Assembly (NCBI RefSeq): GCF_905171765.1
Contig: NC_053392.1
Coordinates: forward strand, 447,172,837 to 447,236,836
Reading direction: 5' to 3'
DNA length: 64,000 bases
DNA from: Bufo bufo
Lineage: Eukaryota; Chordata; Amphibia; Anura; Bufonidae
Shown one piece after another: positions 9,491-21,546 of the stretch (positions within the stretch are counted from its first letter, which is position 1; every line of letters begins with the position of its first letter). A program made the position numbers and the translations under genes. The notes beneath the pieces were generated by a model. The model worked only from the letters and a program-made list of their open reading frames with translations. It was not told where the DNA came from and searched no databases.

Positions 9491-10987
9491 TCTCTTTTAA
9501 TTTTCCTGCATCAGAACAGGTGTAAAGCCTCAAAACAGAAGCTGCAGCTTTGTAAAAACAAGGTTGTATTTTTAGGACACTGTCTCTCCTACGGAGCTCA
9601 CCATCTAACCCCAGAAAGAAAGAAGGCTGTTGAAAGGATACAAGTGTCCAAAGGAGCACAAAGCCTAAGGGTGTTTTTGGGGCTGGTGTTATACTGTCAC
9701 CCCTGGATTAGACATGCCTCCATGCTAATGCAGCCATTATATGATTGTCTGTCTTCTGAACCATTTCACCTTACAGAAGAGGCAATGAATAATTTTTATA
9801 CATTAAAGGTGTGCATAACCTCGGCCCCAGCCCTGGGTATTCCAAAATATGAAGAGGAATTCCAGTTGTTCTGCTCAGAAATGCAGGGTCACAGCATGAC
9901 TGTACTGACTCAGAAACATGGTGACCGCCAGTGGCATACTTTTCAGGTGCCCCCTCCTGTGTCAGGGCAGTTGCGGCAGTGCAGGCAATGATAGAAAAAG
10001 CCGCTGAAATTGTGTTAGACTACCCAGTGATTGTACAAACACCTCATGACATACAGTGCATATTAACACAGGTTCAACCTAAGCACATTTCTATGGCTAG
10101 GAAACTTAGCAGGTATGAGGAGTGCACACTGGAGGCTAATATTTCTTTAAAAAGATGTACTACTCTGAATCCTGCTACTTTTTTTACCAATCACAGATTC
10201 ATAAATGGGGGAAGGGGGCATACAAGGTATAGGCAGCCTCCTAAATGACATGATGGAACATGATCCCCATGACTATTACAATTAATGCAACAAGAAATGT
10301 CCGGATTTAATCATGTACATGAAAGCCCCCTTGATAACCCTGATTTTGAGTATTTTGTAGATAGAAGCAGGTTCATTGGAGAGGACGGGCAGTTCCACAC
10401 TGGATATGCAGTGGTCACACAGCATGAGATAGGGATGGCTGAACCACTCCCACCTCACATGTCAGCAAAGAGGTGGAGCTGAAGGCACTCACTGAGGTGT
10501 GTAAATTGGCAAAGGGGAAGAAGGTGAACATCTACACGGACTCAAGGTGTGATTTTGGTATTGCACATGACTATGGACTCATATGGCACGCTAGAGACTT
10601 TCTAACATTAGCAGGCCAGCCAATTAAAAATAAAGACTCTGTACTTGAACTTATGAACTCTCTGTTAAGGTCAGAAGAGGTTGCTATCATTAAGGTAAAG
10701 GCTCATACAAGATGTACCACAGTGGAAGCAAAAGGCAATGATCGAGCAGACAAGGCAGCCAAACGAGCTGCACTCCAGCCACTAAATGCTGATGCCACCC
10801 CGGTGAGAGCCTTAAGACCTGAGGACATTTCAGTAAGTGCATTTCAAAGAATGCTCGAACAAGCTCCTCCTGAGGAAAAAGAACTTTGGGCAAAACAAGT
10901 GGCCAAACCTGATGAACATGGAATTTGGAGAAACAAGGACAAAACATGTTTATCACACCCTCTATACCCAGCTATGGCTCAGGAGGT
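9491..10987 (+). pseudogene. pol remnant: RT thumb/connection and RNase H
   Basis: Frames around 9560..9710 encode a FLGHCLSYG motif and, shortly after, RVFLGLVLYCHPWI, the usual thumb/connection region of gammaretrovirus-like reverse transcriptase. The frame 9644..9991 continues the connection. The RNase H domain follows in 10285..11132: FEYFVDRSRF corresponds to the first acidic site (normally an FTDGS-like motif, here altered), ELKALTEVCKLA carries the second, and VNIYTDSRCDFGIAHDYG is the conserved third block. HTRCTTVEAKGNDRADKAAK is the C-terminal block. Several frameshifts and stops separate the pieces. The catalytic polymerase motif is absent. The frame ends at the hAT insertion point 10988..10995. 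Confidence 0.85.
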
Positions 10988-11424
10988 CCACTCACTAGAG
11001 ATGGCCTTGCGGTTCACCCGGCGGTCGTTTCGTGGCGAACTTTGCGCATTCGCGATTTGCCAAACATGTGAACATATGGCGATATTCGCGCCCGCCATAT
11101 TCTTTTACATTGTGAAGAACTTTGAACCATGACACATCCATCAGGTGGTACAGGACAGCCAATGTAGACGTTTCAGCACATGGACTTACCCCCTACCTTA
11201 TAAATAAACCTGATCTGGAGGCCATTTTACATTCCGTCTTTTGCCAGTGTAGTGAGAGGTTGCTGTGTGGAGCAGGGACAGACTTTTAGGGACACAAATA
11301 GCTAGCTAATAGGGCCACAAAAGTCCTTTTAAGGACTGGTATAGGTGTGCTATTGATAGGTGTGACATACTGAGGGGTGTAATATACTTATAATATACTT
11401 TCTAACATAGAAAGTATATTATAG

Positions 11425-11870
11425 TGCAATTGTATTGTGAAGCAGTTGTGTGCGGTTCTGCTGCGATACTGCAGACACACAGTGCCAAACGCCATTGGAA
11501 CAAATAATTTCTACTAGTGTGATTTACCAGTTGCCCCCCCAAAAAACTGATTGAAGCAGGGATTTTATATACCAATAATAAACGTTTCATATAGTGCATT
11601 TAGGTAGCGCAGAATTTCTCTGCGGTTTTGCTGCATTACCGCATCTACACAGAGTGACAAACACTATTTGAAGAAATAATTTCTACTGGTGTGATTAACC
11701 ACCATTTGACCCCCAAAAAACTGATTGAAGCAGGGATGTTATATACCAATAATATACTTTCTATATAGTGCATTTAACACTATTTAAAGAAATAATTTCT
11801 ACTGGTGTGATTTACCAGTTGCCCCCCAAAAAAACTGATTGAGGCAGGGGTGTGATATACCTTCTTCCAG
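11425..11870 (+). repeat. hAT-1 5' subterminal tandem repeat
   Basis: Three imperfect copies carry the core aaataatttctactggtgtg at about 11500, 11670 and 11790, each followed by a run of C, aaaaaactgattga and a gcagggNtgttatatacc block. Spacing is about 167 then 120 bp. Position just before the transposase matches the layout of hAT-2 and hAT-3, whose 5' arrays have different sequences. Confidence 0.8.
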
Positions 11871-11907
11871 GAATACTGTTCTTCTATAGGGACTTTTGTC
11901 ACAGGGT

Positions 11908-14246
11908 CATTTTGAAACTGACAGGCAGAGGAAGAGGCAGACCATTCCACAGGGGTGGTAGGGGTCAGGCAGGTGCACCAGGCCAGAGCCTAAGTGGGAA
12001 GTTGCAGAAGGTGTGTGCGATTACGTCAAAGGGCGCACCAGACTTGGTTGAGTGGCTCACTCAGCCTTTCGCTTCTGCACCCTCCTCATCCTCTCTATCT
12101 GCACCCTCTTCACTCTCTGCTGTGTGCACCCCCAAAGACACCACCACCACCATATCCGCTCGAGTCAGAGGAATCATTTTCCCATCCATTACAAGACCTT
12201 ACCGATGCGCAGCCATTATTGGCATCGGATCAGGAAGAGGAGGTATCAACGGTCGCCACCCAGCAGTCTGACGACAGTACCCATATCAGCCCAAGGAGGG
12301 TGGCCCCCGCTGTTGCTGCCTACTCTGAGATCTCTAATGTCAGTGGTGGTGAAAGTGACGAATCCAATGATGACGTGTCGATGTACGTCACGTGGGTGCC
12401 CACAAGAGAGGAAGAGGAGGGGAGTTCAGAGGGAGAGACCGAGCAGCAGATAGGGAGGAGAAGGAGGAGAAGCAGGCAGAATTTACAGTGCACAGGAGGC
12501 CACGTTCAGCGGCAAGTGAATGTATCTCTGGCACACAGTGTTGGTACTAAGATACATCTGAACACAGACATGTGGTCTAGCAAACACGGGCAGGGAAGGT
12601 ACATAACTTTTACTGCCCACTGGGTGAACCTTCTGACGGCCATCAAGCATGCAACCCGTGGCACCCATGTAGATTGGGTGTTACCGCAACAGATTGCATG
12701 CAGGCCTGCCTCTTCTTCTCCTCCTCCTACTCCATCCTCCCTCTCCTCCTTGGCTGACTCCTCCTTTTCCACTGCTACTGTCTCTACCGCTGCACCCCCC
12801 AAGATCCCCAAAACCTATTTGACGTGCCAGGTGAGACGTTGCCATGCTGTGCTGCGTCTGTTGTGCCTGGAAGCCAAGAGCCACACCAGTTCTGCACTCC
12901 TTTCAGCTTTGTGGTCACAGGCAGATCAGTGGCTAACCCCGTCAATTTGACAGTTGGTAAAGTTGTGTGCGACAACGGTGCCAATCTGCTGAGCGTGCTG
13001 AAACAGGGCAAAATGACACACATGCCGTGCATGGCACACGTCCTGAACTTAGTCGTGCAGCGATTCGTTGCCAAATACCCCGGGGTCCAGAACGTCTTGC
13101 ATCAGACCAGGAAAATCTCTGCCCATTTTAGAAGATCTTACACGGCCATGGCTCGCCTTGCTGACATTCAGCGGCGACACCACCTGCCCATCAGACGTCT
13201 GATTTATGACAGCCCGACGGGATAGAACTCCACCTTGTATATGCTTGATAGGCTGCTCCAGCAGAAATGTGCAGTTAATGACTACCTGCACGAACTCTGC
13301 GGCAGTACAGGTTCTCGGGAGCTTGTTTTTTTTCACCGCGCCAGTGGCTGCTCATGCGCGACGCATGCATACTTCTGCGGCCATTTGATGAGATCACCAA
13401 ACTGGTCAGTTACAGCCAGGGCGCCATCAGTGACATTGTACCTTAGGCCTTCTTTCTGGAGCGTGCATTGCATTGTTTCATTGAGACAAGTCAACAACAG
13501 GAGTCTGAAGAGGAGTCAGAGGAGGATGGTGCTGGGGTGGAGGAGGAGCAAGAAGAGCATGCTTTAAACGTTTCTGGGATCCCTGGTGTTGTTCGTGGAT
13601 GGGGGGAGGAGAATGAGGACGACATTATCCTGGATGATGAGCAGGAGCCAGGCCACACCACCGCTTCCAGTTTAGTGCAAATGGGGGTCTTCATGCTCAA
13701 GTATCTGAAGAGGGACCCCCGTATAAAAAGCATAAAGGGCAAGGACCAGTACTGGGTGGTGACGTACTTAGACCCCCGGTACAAACACAAAATGGCGGAA
13801 ATGTTACCACCATCACATAGGGTTGTCAGAATGCAGCACTTCCAGGCTTTGCTTTGAGAAATGCTGCATTCTGCTTTTGCGGGTGCTGGCAGAGGAATTT
13901 CCACTCACAGAGAAACAGGTGCGGGTACCAATCCAACAGCGCATGGAAGAAGAGGGTGGTTTGAAGATGTGTTGGTCACTTCGGATATGAGATCATTCTT
14001 GCAGCCTACTGTGTGTGCAGGCTTGACCTGTGGCCAGAGCTGGCACAATTTGCCATGGAACTGTTGGCTTGCCCCTAATCCAGTGTCCTGTCCGAAAGGA
14101 CGTTCAGCGCAGCAGGGGGGATAGTGACCGATAAGCGCACTCGCCTAGCTCACGACAGTGTGGACTACCTCACATTTCTAAAAATGAATGAGGCATGGAT
14201 CTCGGAGGAATTCAACACATGTGACGAGTCGACCATGTTTGATTGA
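11908..14246 (+). pseudogene. hAT-1 transposase, multiply broken
   Basis: The gene is clearly related to hAT-2. It starts with an Arg/Gly-rich segment (LTGRGRGRPFHRGGRG) and an acidic part with TWVPTREEEE. It then jumps directly to SVGTKIHLNTDMWSSKHG, so the BED zinc finger and roughly 200 residues present in hAT-2 are deleted. The RNase-H-like core continues with VVCDNGANLL and CMAHVLNLVVQRF. A stop replaces a Trp codon near 13222. The C-terminal dimerisation region (encoding the WPELAQFAMELLA and SERTFSAAGG type motifs) is present at about 14020..14200 but in shifted frames. Several frameshifts (near 13230, 13440, 13860, 14090) make it non-functional. Confidence 0.85.
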
Positions 14247-14388
14247 ATTTCCTCATGACAGCCCACAAATATCTGCCACCACCCAGAACAAATCATGATC
14301 CCTGTCTTAGGTAAATACAGCGGCATAAAAGGTCTTTTAAGTCTGTTGAATGCCTAATTTTTGGAGCCTGTACTTGCCGACAGTTACA

Positions 14389-14950
14389 TATTTATCCTGT
14401 GACTGCCTAATGTACCTCCAGCCACAGAATCCGAAATTCTTTGCTGTCAGGTGAATGCCTATTGCCTAAATTTGGGGCCTGTACTGGCCTACAGTTGCAT
14501 ATTTACCCTGTGACCATCTAATGTACCTTCAGCCACAGAATCCCAAATTCTTTGCTGTCAGGTGAATCCCAATTGGCTAATTTTTGGGGCCTATACTGGC
14601 CTACAGTTACATATTTAACCTGTGACCGCCTAATGTACCTCCAGCCACAGAATCCAAAGTTCTTTGCTGTCAGGTGAATGCCTATTGGCAAGTTTTTGGG
14701 GCCTGTACTGGCCGACAGTAAAATTTTTATCCTGTGACCACCTAATGTACCTCCAGACACAGAATCCAAAGTTCTTTGCTGTCAGGTGAATGCCTATTGG
14801 CTAATTTTTGGGGCCTGTACTGGTCGACAGTTAAATTTTTATCCTGTGACTGCCTAATGTCCCTCCAGCCACAGAATCCTACAAAGTTGTGTGCTGTCAG
14901 GTGAATGCATATTGGCTAATTTTTGGGGCCTGTACTGGAGTGGCAAGTTC
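14389..14950 (+). repeat. hAT-1 3' tandem repeat, ~112-bp unit
   Basis: About five copies of a unit that includes gcctaatgtacctccagcc, ttctttgctgtcaggtgaat and 'ttttggggcctgtactgg'. The word gctgtcaggtgaat recurs at about 14443, 14553, 14665, 14778 and 14893. Copies differ by a few bases. It lies between the transposase and the 3' end of hAT-1, just before the LINE-1 insertion. Confidence 0.85.
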
Positions 14951-15445
14951 TCACAACAATACTTAGTGCCCCAATCACTAATATATCTCATGAGACCTTA
15001 TAAAATGTGAAGTTGTGTGTACCGCAAAAAAATTAATCGCATCATTAGGGATTTTCGCAATGGCGCTTTTTTTTTTTTTTTTTATTGACAATTTTTATTG
15101 ATTTTATATTTGTCATAGCATGGTACAGGCTTGAAGACAAAATACAACAATGTTACAAGTGACATAAAAGAAGGCAATATATATATTCGAAAAAATCATC
15201 ACAAGTTTTTTGTAACGGGCGGGCGATATGGCCCAACATTGACAGGCAATAGTTACTGATAGGCTTGAGTAGATTTCTGTTCAAACAGAATGACACGGAT
15301 CCAAGGGCCCATTTCCCGTGATGAGGTAGATTGGAAATAGGGGTAAGAATAGGTGTAGAGGGGGGGTATGCGAGGCTACCACCTTCTGCTCAAGGGAGTA
15401 CGGGCAAGCGACCATTAACAAATATGAGCATATGTATATAGTTAG

Positions 15446-18400
15446 CTATGTAAATCCTCTATATTCTTTCCATAGGGACCAAATTTTTAAAAACGTGGGC
15501 CTAGAGTGTGATTCCCAATGAGAGATTTCCTCCAACCTGTATATCTGGTCTACTTTATTGATCCAATGATCAATACTGGGGATGTCTGAAGAGAGCCAAT
15601 GCATGGGCAAGAGTAATCTGGCTGCTGCTAGTAGGAGTAAGAATAGAGAAGTTTTATGTGGTCCCACTTTCTCCATCCCCAAGGAGACGAGAGCTATTTC
15701 AGGCATACAAGGGAGAGACGTCTGACAAATCTTATTACAAAGTTGGAGAATATTGTGCCACCAGGGCTCAATTAGGTCACAGGACCACCAGATGTGCATA
15801 AATGTGCCTTTCGATGTATGACATCTCCAACAAACATCTGACGCTGTTGAACTGTACTTACAAGTTTTATCTGGGGTCTTGTACCACCTCATGAGAATTT
15901 TGTAGCTATTCTCCTGTATGCATATACACCTGGACAGTTTGTGGGGGGAGGATAAAAGTTTAGTAATCTCTTGAGGTGATAGGTTGCGCTGTAAATCTCT
16001 TTCCCAAATGCCTACAATCGCGGGTTTTGGAGGAGAGGGAGGTGATTTCAAATGTTTGTATATTTTAGATATGGTTTTAGGAGGATACCTCTTACTGCCC
16101 AGCATTGTCTCAAACCAGTTGAATTCTCTCACCTGGGAGGCTTGTTTCGCACAGAGGAGGGCCTCTGTTTTGAGGAAAAGCTGTAATATTGGATTGCGAA
16201 TCTGCGTGTCCAGTTTTGTGCTTATTTCAGAATCCGAAACAACACAACCATCTTTATCTATTAGTTGTGAAGCGGCAATTGCTGAATTTCTTATGGCTGC
16301 AGGGCAGCTATCCTTTAATTCTTTGGGTGCCAGATCAATGATGTCTCTAATAAGTAGAAGAGGAGAAGGGAGCAAGGGACTCTCAGGATTGGAAGTGAAC
16401 TTCCTCCAGACCTTTAGGGTGTTACGTGTGATAGGGTTGGAAATCAGGCTAGGTTGAGGTAGTGGCTTATTGGCCAATATAAGTGCCCTAATAGAGGATG
16501 GAAGAAGGGCATTTTCCAACTCTGGCCAGGATTTGTGACCAGGTTCCCTAATTAAGTCTATAATTCTGAATAGTTGGATAGCGTTCATATAAGTCTCCGG
16601 GTCGGGGAGACCAATACCACCCGAAGCTCTGGGTTTGGTCAAAGTGTCAAAGGAGATGCGAGGACTTTTACCTTGCCATATAAATTTGCGTATGTATTTA
16701 TTAAGAGATGTAAAATATGATTTGGGTATTTCTATGGGTAGGACTTGCATCAGGTACGTGAGTTTGGGCATGATCAGAGACATGAAGATGTTTTTTCTAC
16801 CAAACCAGGAGAGGTATTGAGAGTCTAGGGAATTCATTTGTGTCTGCATAGCCATTAAAAGGGGCATGTAGTTTAATCGAAATAAATCAGGTAAATGTGG
16901 AGAGAGTTTGACCCCCAAGTAGGTTAATTGTTGGGTTTGCCAATTGAATGGGGAGTTTACTTTGAGAGAAGAGACACTAGCGGGCGAGAGGCCTATATGA
17001 AGGACCTGGGACTTTGAAGGGTTAATTTTAAAGTTTGATAAGGAGCCAAAAAGGTTAAGTGTCGACAGGATCTTGGGCATGGATTTGTGCGGATTAGTAG
17101 TGGTGATCAGTAAGTCATCAGCGAATGCTGCTAATTTATATTCTCGAGAACCTATTTTCAGACCACTAATATCACTGTTTTGTCTAAGGGCTTGTAGAAG
17201 GGATTCCATCACAAGTACGAATAAAAGGGGTGAAAGGGGGCACCCTTGCCTCGTCCCGTTTCTTATGGAAAAACTGGATGATAGTATTCCATTGACCGAC
17301 ACGGACGCCGAGGAGCACGTATACATTGCAAATACTGCATTGATATATGACTCTGGGAGCTGAAATTTCGACAAAGTTAGTCTAATATATAGCCAGTCTA
17401 CTCTATCAAATGCTTTCTCGGTGTCCGTGCCAATCAGGACCAAGGGAACATGTTTATGGGAAGCATAAAACAAGGAGTCTAATATTTTTGTGGTATTATC
17501 CTTCCCCTCTCTCCCCTTTACGAAACCCACTTGGTCTGGATGGATCAGTTTGGGTAAAAAGCTTTGTAGCCTAGTGGCTAGCATCTTAGCTATAAGTTTA
17601 AGGTCTACATTGAGGAGAGAGATTGGACGATAATTGGAACATAATGTATGGTCTTTGCCTTCCTTGGGTATTATTGTTATAGTGGCTCTAGTCATATCAT
17701 GTGAAAGTGGTAAATTGGACATGGCGAAATTGCAGACAGGGAGCAGATGTGGTAGGAGTATGTTTTTGAAAGCAAAAAAGTATGATATAGGGAGACCATC
17801 CGGGCCGTGGCATTTACCTCTGGGGGTAGATTTAATGGCGGCTTCTAGTTCCGGGGTAGTGAAAGGCCTGGCCAGGGAGTCCCGCTGTTTTAAGGTTAAG
17901 GTTGGGAGGTCAAGTGTGTCAAGAAAAGAGTTAATGTTGGTTTCTCTAGAAGTGGAGGGATCGGGTGGATCTGGGATTTTTAGGTTGTATAGGGAGTTAT
18001 AGAATATCCTGAATTGATCTGCTATGTCCTCCGCTTTGAACAAAAGGTTACCCTGTTGAGACCTGAGGGATTGAACATAGCGGAACTTCTCCTATGTTTA
18101 ATGCGGTTCATGACGAATCTGGAGGCTTTATTGCCGTGGGCAAAAATTTTCTGTTGTATTGACAGAAAAAGTTTGGCTGAGCGCTCGTTTAAAAGGTTTT
18201 TTAGTTGAGCTCTAAGGGAAGAAAGTTCTGCTAGCTGTAAATCTGACATGGATTGTTTGTGGGCCTTTTCTGTTAAGTGGATTTTTGATAGCAAGTCATT
18301 AAGTTTTTTCTCTGATTCCCTTTTCAGGAAGGAGCAAAGACCAATCAGTCTGCCTCTAACATACGCCTTATGAGCGTCCCAGAGGGTTTGAGGAGAAATC

Positions 18401-19248
18401 TCAGGCGTAGCGTTTATAAGAAAGTATTCCTCAAGGTAAGAGGAGATAAGAGCAGTATGTTTTGCATTGTTTAAAAGGGACTCATTGAACCTCCAGTTAG
18501 TTTGTCTATTGGTTTTCTGGTCTGAGCGGATTTCACAAAAGATTGGGGCATGATCGGATAGAGTAATGTTTCCAATTTTTGGGAATGAACAGAATTGTAA
18601 TTTTTCTTTTGGGATTAAAATGTAGTCAATTCTACTATAAGATTTGTTAGCAGGGGAATAAAAGGAATAATCAATCGCATCAGGATTATGGCATCTCCAG
18701 ACATCTAAGACTCCCAGGTTATGACGTTTCATGTGTATCAGACTAAGAGTTTTTGCTGATATTGGGGACTTTTTAGAGGAGGTGTCTAATGAAGGATTTA
18801 AAGCCACATTAAAGTCACCTGCCATGATCATAAACCCTTCTCTGTGTTTTTCTATAAGACAAATTACTGGGGTGAGCCAGTTGTTTTGGTCTACATTTGG
18901 GGCGTATAAGTTAGCAAAGGTAAAGATGGATTGCCCTATTTGGCCTATGAGGATTAGGTATCGGCCTTCCGGGTCTTGAACATGCGATTTATACTGAAAG
19001 GGGAACCCCCTACCAAAGCCAATGCTGACTCCCCTCGAGGCCGCACCCCCAGCACCACAGTGATACCAGCTCGGATATTTGGAGTGGGAAAGGTTAGGGA
19101 GGTTAGGGTAGCTCCCATGTTTGAAATGTGTCTCCTGCAAAAAGATCACAGAACACCTCTCCTTGTGTAAGAGAGAGAAAATCTGGGATCTCTTGGAGGG
19201 GGACCTCATCCCCTTGACATTGAAAGAGACTAGTTTAAAATCCACCAT
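15446..19248 (-). pseudogene. LINE-1 ORF2: endonuclease/reverse transcriptase, one frameshift
   Basis: Two overlapping frames make up ORF2: 19248..18022 (408 aa) and 18043..15446 (865 aa). They overlap by about 20 bases, so one indel near 18030 breaks an otherwise open gene of about 1,270 residues. The first part is an apurinic-type endonuclease (SFNVKGM, LQETHF, AGDFNVALNP, SRIDYIL, SDHAPI catalytic block) that nicks target DNA. The second has reverse-transcriptase motifs YRPISLLNVDLK, DTEKAFDRVDW, RNGTRQGCPLSPLLF and the catalytic FADDL. The C-terminus has a CWRCHTSKGTFMHIWWSC zinc-knuckle-like motif. Target-primed reverse transcription is the family function. The layout, and ORF1, place it in the L1/Tx1-like group. 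Confidence 0.92.
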
Positions 19249-19572
19249 GTCTCAACAAGGAGAGGGGGAGGGGTTCTGGATGTAATAGCAAAGAAAATCT
19301 GACCAACCAGGAGCAAAGCGGAGGAGGGAGTGCGGCCACGAGAGAAGCCCACCAGCATCCAGACAGAAGGAGGAATCTCAGATTTTGGGCCCTGAATCCA
19401 TGAAGACATCCTTATGTTCATTTGAATGAGTATTTGGCAACTTTCATAGTACCTGTCAAAACAATAACAATTAGAAACACAAAATAAAACAATAAGTGGA
19501 GGTAAGGGATGAATAAACATCATCCAAACCAGATAGAACATATCAATTGTGCCTTTTTTCCTAGGCATCATG

Positions 19573-20480
19573 AGGGGGGGGGGGGGGGGGGAAGGGTAAA
19601 GTACCCATAAGCACTACCCTCTGTAGTACCAATTAGACTGGAACATTTTGATACTGGTGATATTAACGTAATATCAGTGTTACAATCATGGGATCTACCA
19701 GGTTTAACATCCAACCCTTATGATTTTTTTATTGAGAAAGAATCGTGTGAGAAACATGGAGCATGTGGAAGAAAAACAGACTCAGGAGTTAGAGTTGAGG
19801 ACAAAGTGGAGTATTATAAGATACTGGCGGATAGCTTTGAGTGTCTTGCACTGCTACCATAGCAAGGGAGCGTACAAATATATATTGGAAGTAACCTGAT
19901 CTTAATATTTAGCTATATGACTGAGCTAACCTTATGACAGATGGGAAATTCATGAGAAAGATTCCTACTGATTCATCGTCATATACTGGGCAGAGAGCAA
20001 TGTACGCTCAGCTCTCCGACCAGCACACAAGGAGTCATCAAATGGAAAACAATGTAGCTTTAGCTAAAAATCTGTACGTCTCCCATACTACTGAACAGGG
20101 TCCACCTAAATTTAAGAAGAACAAAACACTTTACTTAGAGGAGAAGATAAAGTGAATTATTATAAGATAGTGGCGGGCAGTTTTGAGTGCCTTGCACTGC
20201 AACCATTATAAGGGATTGCACATATATACTGAAAGTAGGCTGATCTTGGTATTTAGCCATGTGACTGAACTAATCTTATAACAGATGGGAAATTCATGAA
20301 AAAGATCCCTACTGTTTCATCGTCATATGCTGGGCAGAGAGCAATGGATGTTCGGCCCTCCGCCCAGTATACAAGGAGTCATCACATGGAAAAACAATCT
20401 AACATTAGCTTGAAATCTGTACATATCCCATATTGCTGTATAGAGTCCACCTAGATTTAAGGAGAACAAAACATTTTACT
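19573..20480. repeat. LINE-1 inter-ORF spacer: G-run and ~342-bp tandem duplication
   Basis: The 1.2-kb spacer between ORF1 and ORF2 has an uninterrupted G-run at about 19573..19590 (a C-run in the sense RNA). It also has two copies of a unit of about 342 bp: the first from about 19797 and the second from about 20139 to 20480. Shared words include attataagata, gggaaattcatga and catcgtcatat. The copies have diverged by scattered substitutions. No frame spans them. Confidence 0.8.
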
Positions 20481-21546
20481 TCTCCACCATGGTCAGGCGT
20501 TTGGGAGTGGAGAAGGAGTTTCCCCTTTTACTTCTTTGGGGTTTTGGAGTACCCAAAGGTTCCCAGGGGGTCACCTGGGGGAGTTTAGGTAGGGAGCTCA
20601 GATTTTGGGCAACGTCCCAGTTCTCAATAGGCAATGGAGCAATTTGAAGAAGGTCGTAGGCTTTATCCAGGTCAGCAAAGGAAGAGATGTGTATGCGTCG
20701 ACCATCATGCAGGAACGATATTCCAAACGGGAAAGTCCATCTGTATATAATTCTGTGCTGTCGCAGCCATTCTGTAAGGGGTCTCAGGGCTTTGCGTTTT
20801 TTAAGAGTTGACTGTGCCAGGTCTTGTAATATGGTAATAGTATTTTCTTCCCACTCAACGGAGCTAGAGTTCCTAGCATTAGCCAGTATGGCCTCCTTTA
20901 CAGGGAAGTGTAAAAATTTACATATGACGTCCCTGGGGGGCTCATTCGCTTGCGGTTTTGGCCTGAGAGCTCTATGGGCTCTTTCAAGCAGGACTTCATG
21001 TGCCGATTCTGGCCCCAGAATTTTCAGGCATATCTGAATTATTGTTTCAGGAATGTCTATGGTCGAGATAGATTCCGGAATGCCTCTAAAGCGTAAGTTG
21101 TTCTCTTGATCCTCCATGGCTGTATATAGGGAATTAATATGGCATTGAGCTAGGGACAAGCATGATGAGACTTCCGACTGGTGTTGTAGGATTGCGGCCT
21201 GCGATTCCTCCAAAGCCTCCACTCTTCTGCCTATGTGTCTGACATCTTCTTTTATTAAGGAGATATCCATACTGAGGGGACCCAGTGCTTCTGCTAAGGC
21301 CTCCTTTAGGAAGGTTCTAGATATGGGCAAGCAGTCTGCATCGCTGGGGTCCTCTCCTACCTTGTCCTCGCCGGACGCTGCTGGTAGCTTGTGTGCTGAG
21401 CGTGGTGTGCCGGGCGCCATCTTAGATTCGCGGCTCACTGTCGCAGCGGCTGTCTTCTTAACATATCTCTCCATCTCTCCGGCCTGGTTCTGGGAGCGAT
21501 TGGTACTCGGTTGGTCTGTGGGCTTTTGGCCCCCGATTTTAACCAT
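20476..21546 (-). CDS. LINE-1 ORF1 (L1-type RNA-binding protein)
   Basis: The 356-residue frame is open and starts MVKIGGQKPTD; both sister elements have a similar start (MVKID..., MGKIG...). The N-terminus is basic and polar. Residues of about 80-150 have the heptad pattern of a coiled coil (trimerisation in L1 ORF1p). They are followed by NNLRFRGIPESI, the entry to the RRM-like domain, then ERAHRALRPK and a C-terminal domain with YRWTFPFGISFL. Compared with LINE-2, four residues (RGRR type) are missing just before NNLRF. In the L1 family this protein coats the element's RNA. The frame itself has no stop, so loss of mobility would come from ORF2. Confidence 0.85.
   Translation of the reverse strand: MVKIGGQKPTDQPSTNRSQNQAGEMERYVKKTAAATVSRESKMAPGTPRSAHKLPAASGEDKVGEDPSDADCLPISRTFLKEALAEALGPLSMDISLIKEDVRHIGRRVEALEESQAAILQHQSEVSSCLSLAQCHINSLYTAMEDQENNLRFRGIPESISTIDIPETIIQICLKILGPESAHEVLLERAHRALRPKPQANEPPRDVICKFLHFPVKEAILANARNSSSVEWEENTITILQDLAQSTLKKRKALRPLTEWLRQHRIIYRWTFPFGISFLHDGRRIHISSFADLDKAYDLLQIAPLPIENWDVAQNLSSLPKLPQVTPWEPLGTPKPQRSKRGNSFSTPKRLTMVEK

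Noticed and set aside
15984..18002. Plus-strand frames inside LINE-1 (e.g. 15984..16457, 17634..18002)
   Set aside because: They are shadows of ORF2, which is clearly encoded on the minus strand.
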